The translations under genes were made by a program, and so were the position numbers. Source: Corella eumyota (taxonomy: Eukaryota; Chordata; Ascidiacea; Phlebobranchia; Corellidae). Taken from it: 64,000 nt of DNA. This document shows, piece after piece, positions 11,612-25,329 of this stretch. The stretch spans positions 8,750,501 through 8,814,500 of the forward strand of contig OY720097.1 of NCBI GenBank assembly GCA_963082875.1. Direction: 5' to 3'. The first letter of the stretch is position 1, and each line of letters opens with the position of its first letter. The notes beneath the pieces are model-generated. The model was not told where the DNA came from and made no database searches. It saw nothing but the letters and a program-made list of their open reading frames with translations.

Positions 11612-14275
11612 CTCCTACTTTAAACTATAATAGAAAAAAAATTATTACTCCTGTCATCTAAAAAAATATAAACGAATTATTGAAAATACAAAAAATATTT
11701 AAAAAAGAAACAAGGAGTTGTTAGTAATTATTATTATGCGTTTTACATAAAACTAGTGGTAAAAAATAAATTTCTAAAAATTTTTTTTGCTGCACTTTCA
11801 AAACTGATACCCAAAGGACCAGTTGTTTTTAAATAACTTTGCATAAGATAACTTTGCATACTGTAATAATAATCCAATCCCAATCAAAATAATATTAAAC
11901 AATTTAATATTCGACGACCTCTAGTAAGTGCAGCTGTATTTGCACAATATAATTTTGTAAACCATATCCTCAATTAACATTCCGCAATTTGCCGTACTTA
12001 TATTTTGGTAGAAAGATAACATGTTTAATCTTCGCGTTGCTACAGCAGGCAGTATGTTTTTTTGTTAAAAATTTTTTGAAGGTTTTCGTTGAAAACAGAA
12101 AAATTATTTGTCAGTGTTGTTTCTCTAATGGACGTAAAATAAATATTGACCTCGGTAAAAGCAACGCGGTATTACTGTTTGTTATACATCAACATTGTCA
12201 TACAAAAATCCAATCATTTGTGTTCTTTTATTCCCGATGGACGGCAACTTTAACTTCGGCGGTTTTGGTCATATATTTAGAGAATTACAAAAAACACAAT
12301 GTTATTTCTCACAACTGACTATATGCCTAAAGTTAATGCGTGGCCACTACTGTATAAACAATGTGGTTAACACACAATTAAAGCTGCGTGGTTACAAAAG
12401 CACGGATGTGACGTAAAATGCAAAAACAAGGTTTTTTAAACTTTAGTGTACTGCCGACTTTGTTATTACACCTTCCACTGTATATTTATGTGATTTTAAA
12501 CTACAGACAATTTTGGTAGAATTTTGATAGCAACTGTTTAAAAATACACAATCCTTATGTTACTATTCCTTCCGGTTCACAAATTTAAATCTCATTTTTT
12601 ACCGATATGCTATGGTATTGCTAAAGGTTTATTTATAACTCTTTTTTTTCTCAGTTGTTATAAATGGATTTCCACTTTACAGTATGTAATTTGCCTCTCA
12701 TACTAAACCATGTTACAAAAAAATTTGGTACACTTATTGGCTACATGACAACATAATGCCTAAGCAGTTGACGTAATAGAGTATTTGGTTTATCTTTAAT
12801 TTAAGAATTTATTCTTAATATATTCTTAACCTTGTTAACATGCATTTTATTTTTTTTATTGAAAATCTTAATTAAATTGGGCAAACTATTAACCATAGTT
12901 GTACACATTTTTTAACACTTTGCCTATCTACTCAACTTGTACTTTAATATCTTCATTCACACCTTGTAATTAGTGTTAAGTTTATACAGGCTAAATCAAT
13001 TTACACGTGATTTAAACTGCCAGCTTGTATCCTGAGTCGCGTATTTAATGGCTTAGTTTACTGGTTAAATGTGCGTTTGAGGTAGGTTTCTATTCTGCTA
13101 ATCTTATCACATTACAAAAATATTGTAATACTATACTCTTTTTAAAACTCAAATTATTTACCAATACCAATTCTCTTGTTGACTTGCTTAGTGTGAAATT
13201 CTAAATTGTCTAAAAAGTACAATGAAGACTATTAGGCCATAGTAGACGTCGCGAATGTTTCAGTCAGCTGGTGTAATTTAGTTTACGTTAACGTAATAAA
13301 TAACTATATTTAGAAGATAATTGAAATCAGTTCTGATCGTGTACGAATTGACTCGAAAGATTATTTATAAGAACAAAATTGGTTTATACTAGGAAAATAG
13401 ATTAAACTTCGAAAATTGCAGCAATTTTTACAGATTTGCTAATTTTATCGCATTAAATAAAATTTATATCGAGGCGTGAACCATCATTTTTGAGAAAAGG
13501 TATTTTTTTAATTTTATTTAAATTTAAAACACATAAAAAACAGTTAATACAAAATACTTCTTACAATATTTGTTTAATTTTTGTGTTTTACTATTCCAAA
13601 CAAAAAAAACGTAGTAATAGTTTAGAGATAATACTCACCTTCTTAATTTTTAAAGATCGTGATAAACAATTCTGTTTTAGGGTGTTATTAAATTTATCAA
13701 GGAAAAAAACGGGCGTGTTTTTAGGTATTTTATTGGGCCAATTTTCTTAAAATTTACATTAACCATTGTATAATGTGTTTTTTTGTGTTTTGTTTACAGT
13801 TTAACTTTTAAATTTAACGTATATAATTTGAACTTTAGGCACAACAAAAAAGCACACTAGGCACAAATTCGGTGTTTCCAATAAACTACTTATTAATTTT
13901 ATGCTTGAGTACACATGTACATTTTGATAGCAGCGCACAATCTGCTCAATTATCGTTGATTTGACTCTAAGTTTATATTTTTATTTGCACTACTCAATAA
14001 ATAATTTTTTTTAATAAACAAATAATAAGAAGGGAATTTTGTTTTTTTAACTTTTTTACCTGGAATTTATAACCTGATAACTGTATAACGAATTGTGCTT
14101 TATCTGTCTGTCTGTAGTTTACTAAAAGACGGCCAGCAGACTAAGTTTGTTTACTTAAAACTTAGTGTATTTATTCGCCTTTTTGTCGTTTACAATACTT
14201 ATTTATCTTTAGTTCTTAAAAAAAGTTTAGACATTTAATTGGTAATTAACTTCAATAAAACATAACTCGAGAATA
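11612..14275. other. Divergent intergenic region, ADCY8-like / STRAP
   Basis: 2.7 kb between the starts of the minus-strand cyclase and plus-strand STRAP, so it should hold both promoters. Plus-strand open frames of 73-109 codons at 11989-12416 and 86 codons at 13490-13750 show no recognisable domain, and their composition resembles translated AT-rich non-coding DNA. No repeat or RNA gene recognised. Confidence 0.6.
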
Positions 14276-16758
14276 ATGGCAAAACAGACCCCTTTAACAT
14301 GCAGTGGACATACAAGACCTGTAGTTGATCTTTCTTTTAGTCAAAATACAGAAGACGGATATTTTCTTATTAGTGCTTGCAAAGGTTAACTATCTAGAAA
14401 TATAAATTTTTACTCGTGAATGAAACCATTTAAAAAAAATAATGATTTAATGTAGAAGCATACAAACGAGAATAAAGGTTAACTAAATAAATTAATGGGA
14501 TCTTAAGTAAAAACTATTGGCAAAATAAATACAACTGTTTTTAAATGCATTAAACTGTTTACTCTGTTTCAACTTTTTTTTAATAGGGTAAAGTTTAATT
14601 AACAAATTTTGGGTCAAGAATTGAGTTATTTTTTTGCCATGTAAAAATACAAAGCTTGTTTTGTTTGGTATAGTATGCTTCTATATGACCCATGACATTT
14701 AATAGATAAAAAAAATAAATATTTTTTGTTTCAAAAATTTATTATTGTTTTTTTTAGATGGTAAGCCTATGCTCCGACATGGTAATACTGGCGACTGGAT
14801 TGGAACTTTCATTGGTCACAAAGGAGCAGTCTGGGCAGCTACTTTAAATAATAATGCAACCAAAGCTGCCACTGGTGCTGCAGATTTTTCAGCGTATGAT
14901 TTTAAATATCTTGATTAAAAAATTTCACTTCTTTACCAAAATTTAAAATACTTATAGCCTATGCATAACCTAATAAAATGTACACACAATTTATTTGGTT
15001 AATTTTGGTCTACCAAGCATGATTTTTTTAAAGTTGTTTTGAATCAAAACTAATTTAATAAAATTAAAAAAAACTATAAATATATTTTATAACTTTTAGA
15101 AATTTGTGGGACTCTGTAAGTGGCGAAATACAAGCTACATTTGCGCACAAACATATTGTCAAAGCTGTTGCATTTTCACCGGACTGTACTCGACTGCTTA
15201 CAGCTGGACAAGAAAAAATTATTCGTTCATTTTTATTAGAAAAGACAGCAGCAGGTGACTGTTATCACACAATAAAGTGAATCCACAATATGGAGAAAAA
15301 ACACTTAGACTTTCTTTTCAATTTTTTTTTGTAGATCCAGACATAATAGGGGAACATGAGGGTACCATTAAAAAAATAATTTGGACCAATGAAGGTAAAT
15401 CATGCATCTCTGCTGCGGATGATAAAACTGTAAGGTATACAATCAGTTTTAATTTTTGTAGTATATATACTGAAAAATAGTGAAGTTTATGGACCTATGT
15501 TTTTATATACCTTTCTTTATTTTTATTATAGAAAATGGGATGCATCAAATAAACTGGAAGTACAAAAAATGACTTTTGATTCATCTGTTAGTGATATAGA
15601 AATATCAGAGGATGGTGAGACGTTGCTGGTTACGAAAAATAAACAACTTTTTATTTATGATGCAAACACGTAAATAAAATAAATACCTAAATAAAATTAA
15701 ACATAACAACTTTGTTTGTTTGACAAAATATAATTTTAAAACCAATTGGGTATATTTTTTATATTTTTGTATCTCATATAAGCACCGATTTTAGATTTGA
15801 AAAAATAAATGAAATAAGTTTACAAACTTCAATTTATTCCGCAAGTCTTCATCCAAACAAAAAGTATATTGTTGCGGGAGGGGAGGATTTTAAACTTTAT
15901 AAATTTGATTTTGAAACTTTAAAGGAACTAGGTATTAAGTTAATTTTTTAAATTAGCCCATAATTTTTCTTAAAGTTTCTTATGTAGTATTAAGTGTAGT
16001 CGCATTTAAACATTACAATCTAATTTAGTATTTTAATGGCTGGCAGCGTGGTGTAGTGGTAAGAACACTTGCTACACCACACATGAGGTCGTTGGTTCAA
16101 TCCCCACTGATCTCATGCTGTAGCGCCCTTAAGTAAGGCGCTATAAATTGGACAAACTCCTGCTGAGCCAGCACTTAATCAGCAGCATAATTATCGGGCA
16201 ATTATAATCTATAATATCCCAAACTGCCACAGGCAATTCGAGACTGGGTCGGAGTAATTGATGTTACTCTATGTTTAAGTCGCAGATTCGACTTTTCCAC
16301 ATTGAGGATAAAGATATATACTGAAAAAAAATGGATAACCTGCAATTTTAATTTACCTTTTTTACAGACTCGTACAAGGGTCATTTTGGACCTGTACACA
16401 TAGTAAGATTTTCTCCCGATGGTGAGTTATATGCCAGTGGTAGTGAAGATGGAACAGTAAGATTATGGCAAACTAATATTGGAACAAACTATGGTTTATG
16501 GAGATGTGTACAACCTGGTCAGCTTTTGTAAAATGAAACTCCTTAATTGGTTAAAAAAATATAACTATAAATGTATCTAACTCGTTAAATAGATAATTAG
16601 ATTATTAGATTATAAAGCAATAGTTTGCTCAATAGTAACTTGTGTATAACATTTTAGTAACAATTGCCATTCTTTGTTGATATTTTATAAGACAAATTGT
16701 TTATTTTTATTTATTTGTTAATGTAGATGAAGAAGACACAGCATCCTTGACAACCTAA
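14276..16758 (+). CDS. STRAP: STRAP, serine-threonine kinase receptor-associated WD40 protein
   Basis: Eight exons: 14276-14384, 14758-14893, 15100-15254, 15335-15434, 15532-15669, 15795-15931, 16368-16517, 16727-16758. They join in phase to 318 residues (the human protein has about 350). The N-terminus [20 protein letters not shown] is nearly that of vertebrate STRAP. Further hallmarks are [55 protein letters not shown] and [18 protein letters not shown] followed by [10 protein letters not shown]. The fold is a seven-bladed WD40 propeller. Known roles of the family are the SMN complex/snRNP assembly and damping of TGF-beta signalling. The acidic C-terminal tail is short, ending [10 protein letters not shown]. 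Intron 6 contains a SINE. Confidence 0.95.
16041..16330 (+). mobile_element. tRNA-derived SINE, copy 1 (in STRAP intron 6)
   Basis: The head carries pol III promoter boxes: A-box TGGTGTAGTGG and B-box GGTTCAATCC about 45 bases later. A body follows with TAGCGCCCTTAAGTAAGGCG, AATCAGCAGCA and ATAATATCCCAAACTGCCAC. It ends GAGGATAAAGATATATACTG and an A-run. The same modules recur at 33976 and 43733, which establishes it as an interspersed family. It is not a working tRNA gene because no cloverleaf closes. Confidence 0.85.
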
Positions 16759-17646
16759 TTAGCACAAAAAGCACCAACAAATTTTTAATCTGACATGCGG
16801 TGAAAAATTAAATGTTGCAGTTATGGATGATCCTATGTAAAGTGTTTTTCAATATTTCTAATACGGTGTTCTTGGATTTGAACTTAACTAACAAATTTTT
16901 TTTTTGTTATTTCTGTGCCTTTCTTTTCTTTAAAGTTCAACTAATTGTACAGTTGCATTTTTGTATTGCAGTTCAAATAAATCAGGTCTGTTTTATGTCC
17001 ACCGAATTTAGTTGAATCCAGCAATTAACATATATAATTTTATGATTTCAATGTGATAGAATGTTTCACTGTCGAAAAAAAGCTAACGCTTTCTTAATCA
17101 TTGTTATTTTAAAGCTTATTGCCTTCTTTTAGAATGTACTGCACCTTTGTTGAAGTCTTTAATGTCTCAATATAGCTTTCGGATTCCAAATTATCCTAAT
17201 GCAATATTGATGTCTACACTGTTGTTGTTGTTTTTTTAATGTTCGGTGTACTTAAAGCAAACTTTATTTGTTAATTTTTTTCTCGGTGAAATCGTATACT
17301 ATATCACACCTAAAAATATTTTTTTAATTTAAATTTAAGTCGCTAGACTAATGAATGCTAAACTTGAGGCAAAATCTCTCTAGTTTTTTAGGTCAAATAA
17401 TCTATTAAAATACAAAGATGTTTATGCACGCACTCTAAAATTTGTTGTTTTTACAAATTTGTTATTATTTATGTTCGTTCTTTTATATACAATTTGGTCG
17501 AAACAAAATGCTTAATAATAATAATATAAAAAAGTTATTGTTTCAGAATTCACACGTAGGCATTCAGCGTGATCATACCCTCTCTCAAAACCATAGCAAA
17601 ATATTATGAGAAAAAGGCAGTATAGCGCGCGGGTGACAGATATGTA
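16759..17646. other. STRAP 3' flank
   Basis: AT-rich 3' UTR and spacer between STRAP and the foldback minisatellite. A plus-strand 67-codon open frame at 16812-17015 has no supporting features. Nothing else recognised. Confidence 0.55.
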
Positions 17647-19066
17647 GGGGACGCGGAATTTGAGGGAATGGAAAATGAAGGAACGGAAAATGAGGGAACG
17701 GAAAATGAAGGAACCGGAAAATGAAGAAACGGAAAATGAAGGAACCGGAAAATGAAGGAACGGAAAATGAGGAAACCGGAAAATGAAGGAACGGAAAATG
17801 AAGGAACCGGAAAATGAAGGAACGGAAAATGAAGGAACCGGAAAATGAAGGAACGGAAATTAAAGGAACGGAAAATGAGGGAACCGGAAAATGAAGGAAC
17901 GGAAAATGAAGGAACCGGAAAATGAAGGAACGGAAAATGAAGGAACCGGAAAATGAAGGAACGGAAAATGAGGGAACCGGAAAATGAAGGAACGGAAAAT
18001 GAAGGAACGGAAAATGAAGGAACGGAAAATGAAGGAACCGGAAAATGAAGGAACGGAAAATGAGGGAACCGGAAAATGAAGGAACGGAAAATGAAGGAAC
18101 CGGAAAATGAAGGAACGGAAATTAAAGGAACGGAAAATGAAGGAACGGAAAATGAAGGAACCGGAAAATGAAGGAACGGAAAATGAGGGAACCGGAAAAT
18201 AAAGGAACGGAATATGAAGAAAACGGAAAATGAAGGAAAGCCAAAAAGGAGTGGGCGGAATCTAAAAATGTAAAACGCGGAAATAGCGCTATAGATTTAT
18301 TTGGGTCGACTGAAAATGAGGGAATGGAAATTGAAGGAACGGAAATTGAAGGAACGGAAAATGAAGGAACCGGAAAATGAAGGAACGGAAAATGAAGAAA
18401 CCGGAAAATGAAGGAACGGAAAATGAAGGAACCGGAAAATGAAGGAACGGAAAATGAAGGAACCGGAAAATGAAGGAACGGAAATTGAAGGAAAGTGAAA
18501 AAAGGAGAGGCGGAATTTAAAAAAAATAAAACGCGGAAATACCGTTGACTTTTTATTTGTATTTAAGTCGATATTATTTTAGAAATAAACGGGCATTTTA
18601 TAGAAGAGGGTTAGGGTATGCTGGGGTAATAAAAATTAACTCATTATCGCTTATCAGTTCTCAAATAAATGACAGTAAACTTAAATAAAAAGTCAACGGT
18701 ATTTCCGCGTTTTATTTTTTTAGGATTCCGCTACTCCTTTTTTCACTTTCCTTCAATTTCCGTTCCTTCATTTTCCGGTTCCTTCATTTTCCGTTCCTTC
18801 ATTTTCCGGTTCCTTCATTTTCCGTTCCTTCATTTTCCGGTTCCTTCATTTTCCGTTCCTTCATTTTCCGTTCCTTCAATTTCCATTCCCTCATTTTCCG
18901 TTCCTTCAATTTCCATTCCCTCATTTTCAGTCGACCCCTCCTTTTTTCACTTTCCTTCAATTTCCGTTCCTTCATTTTCGGGTTCCTTCATTTTCCGGTT
19001 CCTTCATTTTCCGGTTCCTTTAATTTCCGTTCCTTCATTTTCCATTCCCTCAAATTCCGCGTCCCC
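17647..19066. repeat. 1.4-kb foldback element made of a GGAAAATGAAGGAAC minisatellite
   Basis: Ends are inverted copies: GGGGACGCGGAATTTGAGGG at 17647 and its reverse complement finishing at 19066. Left arm: tandem units GAAAATGAAGGAACG (15 bases) alternating with a 16-base form carrying an extra C, at about 17665-18240 and again 18315-18500. Right arm: the same unit in inverse orientation at about 18750-19045. Inner single-copy segments also mirror each other: GGGTCGACTGAAAATGAGGG at about 18303 against its complement near 18935, and AAAACGCGGAAATACCG near 18527 against its complement near 18700. The apex is near 18620. Flanks ATATGTA and ATATATA could be an imperfect target duplication. No coding capacity. 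Confidence 0.9.
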
Positions 19067-19323
19067 ATATATACATTCTACTATTCTGTTCGAAATTTTA
19101 TTGTTAAATTATAAAATTCAGCCAACATAGCTTAAATTTAACTCCTTTAATTTCAACGTTTTTATACTATTTAAAGCCAAATCGTTGGTAACAGATAGCA
19201 GTCTGGTGCAACAGAGGTTGCAGGCAATTTAAAAAAGTTAATAAGTTATACCCTTAAACTGTTTAACCGTTATTAATTTATTAATAACAACCACTTTAAA
19301 ATGTTTTTGCTATTTTTTTTCAG

Positions 19324-21066
19324 ATGTATAAATTATCTAAATCAGTTGCCATTCCTGAGAGTCAATTAAAACCCCTTGAAAATATAATTGCTTCTAGCAA
19401 AGGTGTTTCAACAGAAATCAATGAAGAGGCATTGGCAGATATTTTAAATTTGGCACCTTTTCAAGATCCGCGCCTTAAGAAACTTGTGTACTTATATTTA
19501 TCACTTGTGGTCGATACTGTTCCTGAATCTATACTTCATGTAACTAATCTTGCTTTTATTGACCTATCTGATCCGAACCCCAGTACTAGAAAAAACATTT
19601 TGTATTTTGTGTCAGATTTGCCTTTAAAATCAGATGCTATAGTTTGTTTAGTTGTTTCAACATTAATGCAATGCATGCAAGATCATAGTCCTGCAATCCG
19701 TGCTACAGCAATCGATGCTGTAATTAAAGTTTGTGTCCGAGTCAATTTACAACATTCTAATAAGTCATGTGACAACTTTAAACAGTTATTAATAAGGGTT
19801 AAGGAGATGCTACCGAATGATCCTGATCCTGCTGTTGTAGTTCAATGTATAGACTGTATTGCAAGATGTACACAGGATAATGACATTGTACAAACATTAT
19901 TATTGTCTTTAATTAATAAGATTTCGTTGCTGGATGAAAAATCTGTTAAATCCGTTATTGAAATTGCAATAAGAAAAGGTTGCAATTTTAAAGAAGACAC
20001 TTGTATTCATTTGTTAAATCAACTGGATCCATTAAAGAAAGATTCCTTAGATACATCATTAATATTTGAAACATTTATGCTAATGCTTAATATTTCGGAA
20101 AAACTTCAGTCAAAGGACATATTTGTACATATTCTCTCACAGATGGTTGATTCTGCTCTGAAATTTTACTTCATAAGCCCAAGCGATGAGAAAAAATACC
20201 TTTTACTAAACACCATTTTTATTGCTATTCATTTATACAGTGAATTTCAGAATAAAGCAAGAAAAAAGTTTAAAACATTTACCATATTACAAGCTGATTC
20301 GTTAAATGTTAAAATTATGAAGTGCAAAATTCTTAGTTTGATTTTAAATGAAGAAATTGCTATGCCTGTTTTTACAACTATCAGACACTATCTAAATAAT
20401 CAAAATTTTTGTTTAAGAAACGCTGCGTTTAAAACTTTATATAACTTGTACAAATTTTTACCTAGTAAATGTGAAAATGTCATTAATTGCTTATTGCATT
20501 CCCAAAACCACTTTGTAACTGAGCATGTTATTGTCCAGTACAGCAATATAACTCTGCATAAGTTATCTAGCCAAAAGAGTTCAAATGACATGCCTGTGCC
20601 CAGTTATATCATGCACTCATTATTTTCATCTTATTCACTTGTTAAGTCTGAAAATGTTAAGTGTTGTTTACTTTGGTTAATATCTTTTTGTAATGATGCA
20701 ATCCTTGCCCGTAAATTTGCAAACCATTTAAACTTTGATTTACTAAATATATTTGCACAACAATTAAGGAATAATTTAATATATTCATATCTAACCACTG
20801 TTGTAAAATTATTTGCTAATTGGCCAAGCACATATTACACATTGTTAAAAAATGTATTTCAACAAATTTTTAAAATGCCTGATAATAATCTACTTAAATA
20901 TAAGGCAATTCAATATTATAAGCTGTTAAAAGTTGATATTAACCAACTTTTATCATTTATTAATCAGAGTAATATGCCACATATTAAATTAAATACAGAT
21001 CAATTTGCAACAACAAAAACTAATCTTATCAATTTGCAAGATTCATCAATTGTTCCTAAGTTGTAA
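19324..21066 (+). CDS. Divergent beta-type adaptin, AP4B1-like, single exon
   Basis: One uninterrupted 580-residue frame. RLKKLVYLYLSLV followed by DLSDPNPSTRKNILYFVSDL and DHSPAIRATAIDAVIKVC is the arrangement of the adaptin N-terminal trunk (KKLVYLYL, then DPNP with an R two residues on), and the rest reads as alpha-solenoid repeats. The pattern favours a beta-type large chain. AP4B1 (about 739 residues) is the nearest I can suggest, but the protein is divergent and lacks an obvious ear domain, so family placement is tentative. Such chains form the core of AP coats that sort membrane cargo. The ATG follows TTTTTTTTCAG directly, so the mRNA has a spliced or trans-spliced 5' end. TMEM70 begins 92 bases downstream on the same strand. 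Confidence 0.65.
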   Translation: MYKLSKSVAIPESQLKPLENIIASSKGVSTEINEEALADILNLAPFQDPRLKKLVYLYLSLVVDTVPESILHVTNLAFIDLSDPNPSTRKNILYFVSDLPLKSDAIVCLVVSTLMQCMQDHSPAIRATAIDAVIKVCVRVNLQHSNKSCDNFKQLLIRVKEMLPNDPDPAVVVQCIDCIARCTQDNDIVQTLLLSLINKISLLDEKSVKSVIEIAIRKGCNFKEDTCIHLLNQLDPLKKDSLDTSLIFETFMLMLNISEKLQSKDIFVHILSQMVDSALKFYFISPSDEKKYLLLNTIFIAIHLYSEFQNKARKKFKTFTILQADSLNVKIMKCKILSLILNEEIAMPVFTTIRHYLNNQNFCLRNAAFKTLYNLYKFLPSKCENVINCLLHSQNHFVTEHVIVQYSNITLHKLSSQKSSNDMPVPSYIMHSLFSSYSLVKSENVKCCLLWLISFCNDAILARKFANHLNFDLLNIFAQQLRNNLIYSYLTTVVKLFANWPSTYYTLLKNVFQQIFKMPDNNLLKYKAIQYYKLLKVDINQLLSFINQSNMPHIKLNTDQFATTKTNLINLQDSSIVPKL

Positions 21067-21158
21067 TAATTGTATTCTTATCAAAATATTAATATCTTTT
21101 TTAATACCTAGTACTAATTTGTTTAAAGATTTTTGTTTTATATTTAGAGACTATAAAA

Positions 21159-22416
21159 ATGTTTTTTTTTAATCTGTGTGCAAGGAATTACAAAAGTTGT
21201 ACTATGTTATTTAGAAATTTTTGCAATGTTACTCTAAACAAAAAACATTTTGTTGAAAATTCAAAAATTACGACACTGAACATAACCTGCTTAAAACTCT
21301 TTAAAACTTATCACAAGGAAAATTATTCATCGAAGACAGATAACAGAACTTTTTTTAAAAACAATAAATTACAAGTTGGCGATGAATACGAAAATGGAAA
21401 ACTTCTTTATATTGGTGCTAACAAGGGAGCATTAAAACGTTGGTATTTAAAAAAACATTTAAAGAAAATCATGATTTTTGTGGTGTAACATGTAGATTTT
21501 TTGTTTAGGTAGCCTTGCCATGATGTACAGTTTAGGTCTAGGAATGGCCATTGCTTCGCCATATTTATTTGGGATTACGGCTAAATCAACTTTTGCAGTA
21601 AGCATTTAATTTTTTTGGACAATTTAAAGTTGCTAAAATCTTTCTTTTATTGTATTTTCTTAAAAAAAGCTTCACCACAATTTTTTAAATTAAATGTGCT
21701 TATTTTACTTTTTGTTTGCTATAACTTTAGTAAAAAAATGTTTGGGTTTTACTAAAGACTGGAGTGGTTTACATCACCAAATGAAGACTATAACAAATAT
21801 TTTACCTATCAAATGGGTTTGTTTTTAGACATGTTTTATTTCATTTGTTGTGATCATGTTTGTTGCAAATCCCATTGGTTTGTATCAATTTGGAAAGCGC
21901 CATGTTAATGAACTATATTTGGACAAAAGAACAGAAAAATATACTGCCACAGTACTCTCACCATTTATTTTTAAAGATAAAAGGTTAGTTAGTTTACATA
22001 TGTAACTATTTTGGCTTGACTTTTTAGTTAATTGTGCCGAAAGTCTAAGGTAACTTTAAGGTCTTTAATAGCTATACATTTGTTGTTGAATTTTGACAGA
22101 ATAACATTTACTTCAAGAGATTGTAAAATGCCAACCAAACCTACTGCATTCACATCATTTTTTGCAAGAAAACATCCAATGTTTATAAATTCCGATGTCA
22201 TGAACTATGAAGATTACATGGCTATACTAAAGTAAGTTTTTACCTTATGCAACTTTTTTATATGTTTTTATAGTTATGTTGAAAAATTTTATTCTATTTT
22301 TTAGATGCACAACAAATGAATATGATTACGAAAATCCCATAAGACAGCAAACTTACAACGATGTTATTCAAAAGGCACTTAATTCTAAACAACAAAATGA
22401 TAAAAAAAATAACTAA
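21159..22416 (+). CDS. TMEM70: TMEM70 homologue, mitochondrial complex assembly factor
   Basis: Five exons (21159-21442, 21513-21597, 21829-21983, 22100-22231, 22305-22416) join to 255 residues; human TMEM70 has about 260. The N-terminus is Cys/Lys/Asn-rich without acidic residues at first, fitting a mitochondrial presequence. Then come NGKLLYIGANKGALKR, two membrane segments (LAMMYSLGLGMAIASPYLFG; CFISFVVIMFVANPIGLY) and a conserved tail: RTEKYTATVLSPF, FTSRDCKMPTKPTAFTSFFA, MNYEDYMAIL. These align with vertebrate TMEM70 segments as I remember them, such as TDTYTAITYN, VKIPDAKHVFTTFYAK and NREDYIHLMG. Family role: inner-membrane factor for ATP synthase (c-ring) and complex I assembly. A TTTATATTTAG acceptor lies 12 bases before the ATG. 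Confidence 0.85.
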
Positions 22417-23149
22417 TTTATATACCAGTACTACTCTTTATTTTTTTAATACAAATATTTACTAGCTCATGTTATTGTTTTTTATATTATTAGTAAAGTG
22501 ACTCTAAACTTAAACAAATTTTTATGCCTTTATAAATTATAAAAATAAAAAAACATGGCCAAAAACTTTATACATATCTGAGGAAAAACATTATTGATTT
22601 TATCTTAAATTGATATAAAATATATTAGAGCAAGTTAAAAACTAACTTGTATAAAAAAACCTAATTTTAAAACAAAATTATTCATTTAATTTAAAATAAT
22701 GTAGCTTTTTATTGTGACGGAAAATGTAGAAATCAAAAACAAAAAATTTTGCGTTAAAAGAAAATACTAGTTCTAAAAGCAAATGTTTAAATAATAGATA
22801 GAGGAAAAGAAAAAGATTTAAGTAACTTGAGAAAAGTAATGTAATCACAAAAAAAACTTTTGTCTAAAATTAAACTAAAAATTATTCTATTGTTTTTTTA
22901 CAGTGGATCAGCAATGGAAATTTTAAATAACTACCCACGGCCTTCCTTAAAATAAATACGTTTTTATTTAAAAAGGCAAGTAATTTTTAAAAAGTTTAAC
23001 ATATCTCACATTACTGTAAATCATGAAATATTACCCTAGCTTGAATAATTATACGACAATGCACATTAAAGCATAAACAATAATTTACCAACAACTGATT
23101 AACGTCATTTTTACAGCAGGCAAACATGCTAGCCTGTAACCACCCTGAT
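22417..23149. other. Convergent 3' flanks of TMEM70 and DDX5-like genes
   Basis: AT-rich 3' UTRs meeting tail to tail. No coding or RNA feature recognised. Confidence 0.6.
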
Positions 23150-25012
<1,863 letters not shown>

Positions 25013-25329
25013 TCAATTAAAAAGTTAATAAAGTGTAGTGTTACATTCGCATAAAAAAAACAAACTAAAAATTAATAGTTGGGTAGTTTTCTGTGTACAG
25101 ACAGACAGAAGATGTGGTCTAATTTTGTGTGAAAGTATCATTCCTAAAAACTTTAAAAATGTTTTTTCAGACTGTTGTGTTTTGTAAAAAATTAATTCCT
25201 TAAGTTACAAAAATATGATAGTAAAATAAAGGGATTTCTGTTTTGATTGTGTTGCCAACAATCATTCTTTATCGTCGCCAGATTGGCTAGTTTTAAACCA
25301 ACCTTTTAAAAATGAGTAATTTAACTTAC

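Noticed and set aside
11989-12416. Plus frames of 109 and 73 codons in the ADCY8/STRAP gap
   Set aside because: They overlap in different frames, have residue use typical of translated AT-rich DNA, and show no domain or splice continuation.
16041-16110. Possible tRNA gene from A and B boxes
   Set aside because: No acceptor stem or anticodon arm can be paired, and the same sequence recurs with a shared downstream body, so it is a SINE head.
18669-19130. 153-codon plus frame rich in FRFLHFPVPSFS repeats
   Set aside because: It is the minisatellite right arm read in translation; the repetition is DNA-level and the frame has no start context or splice partners.
20400-20831. Minus frames inside the adaptin-like gene
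   Set aside because: Antisense shadows of a 580-codon frame with clear adaptin motifs.
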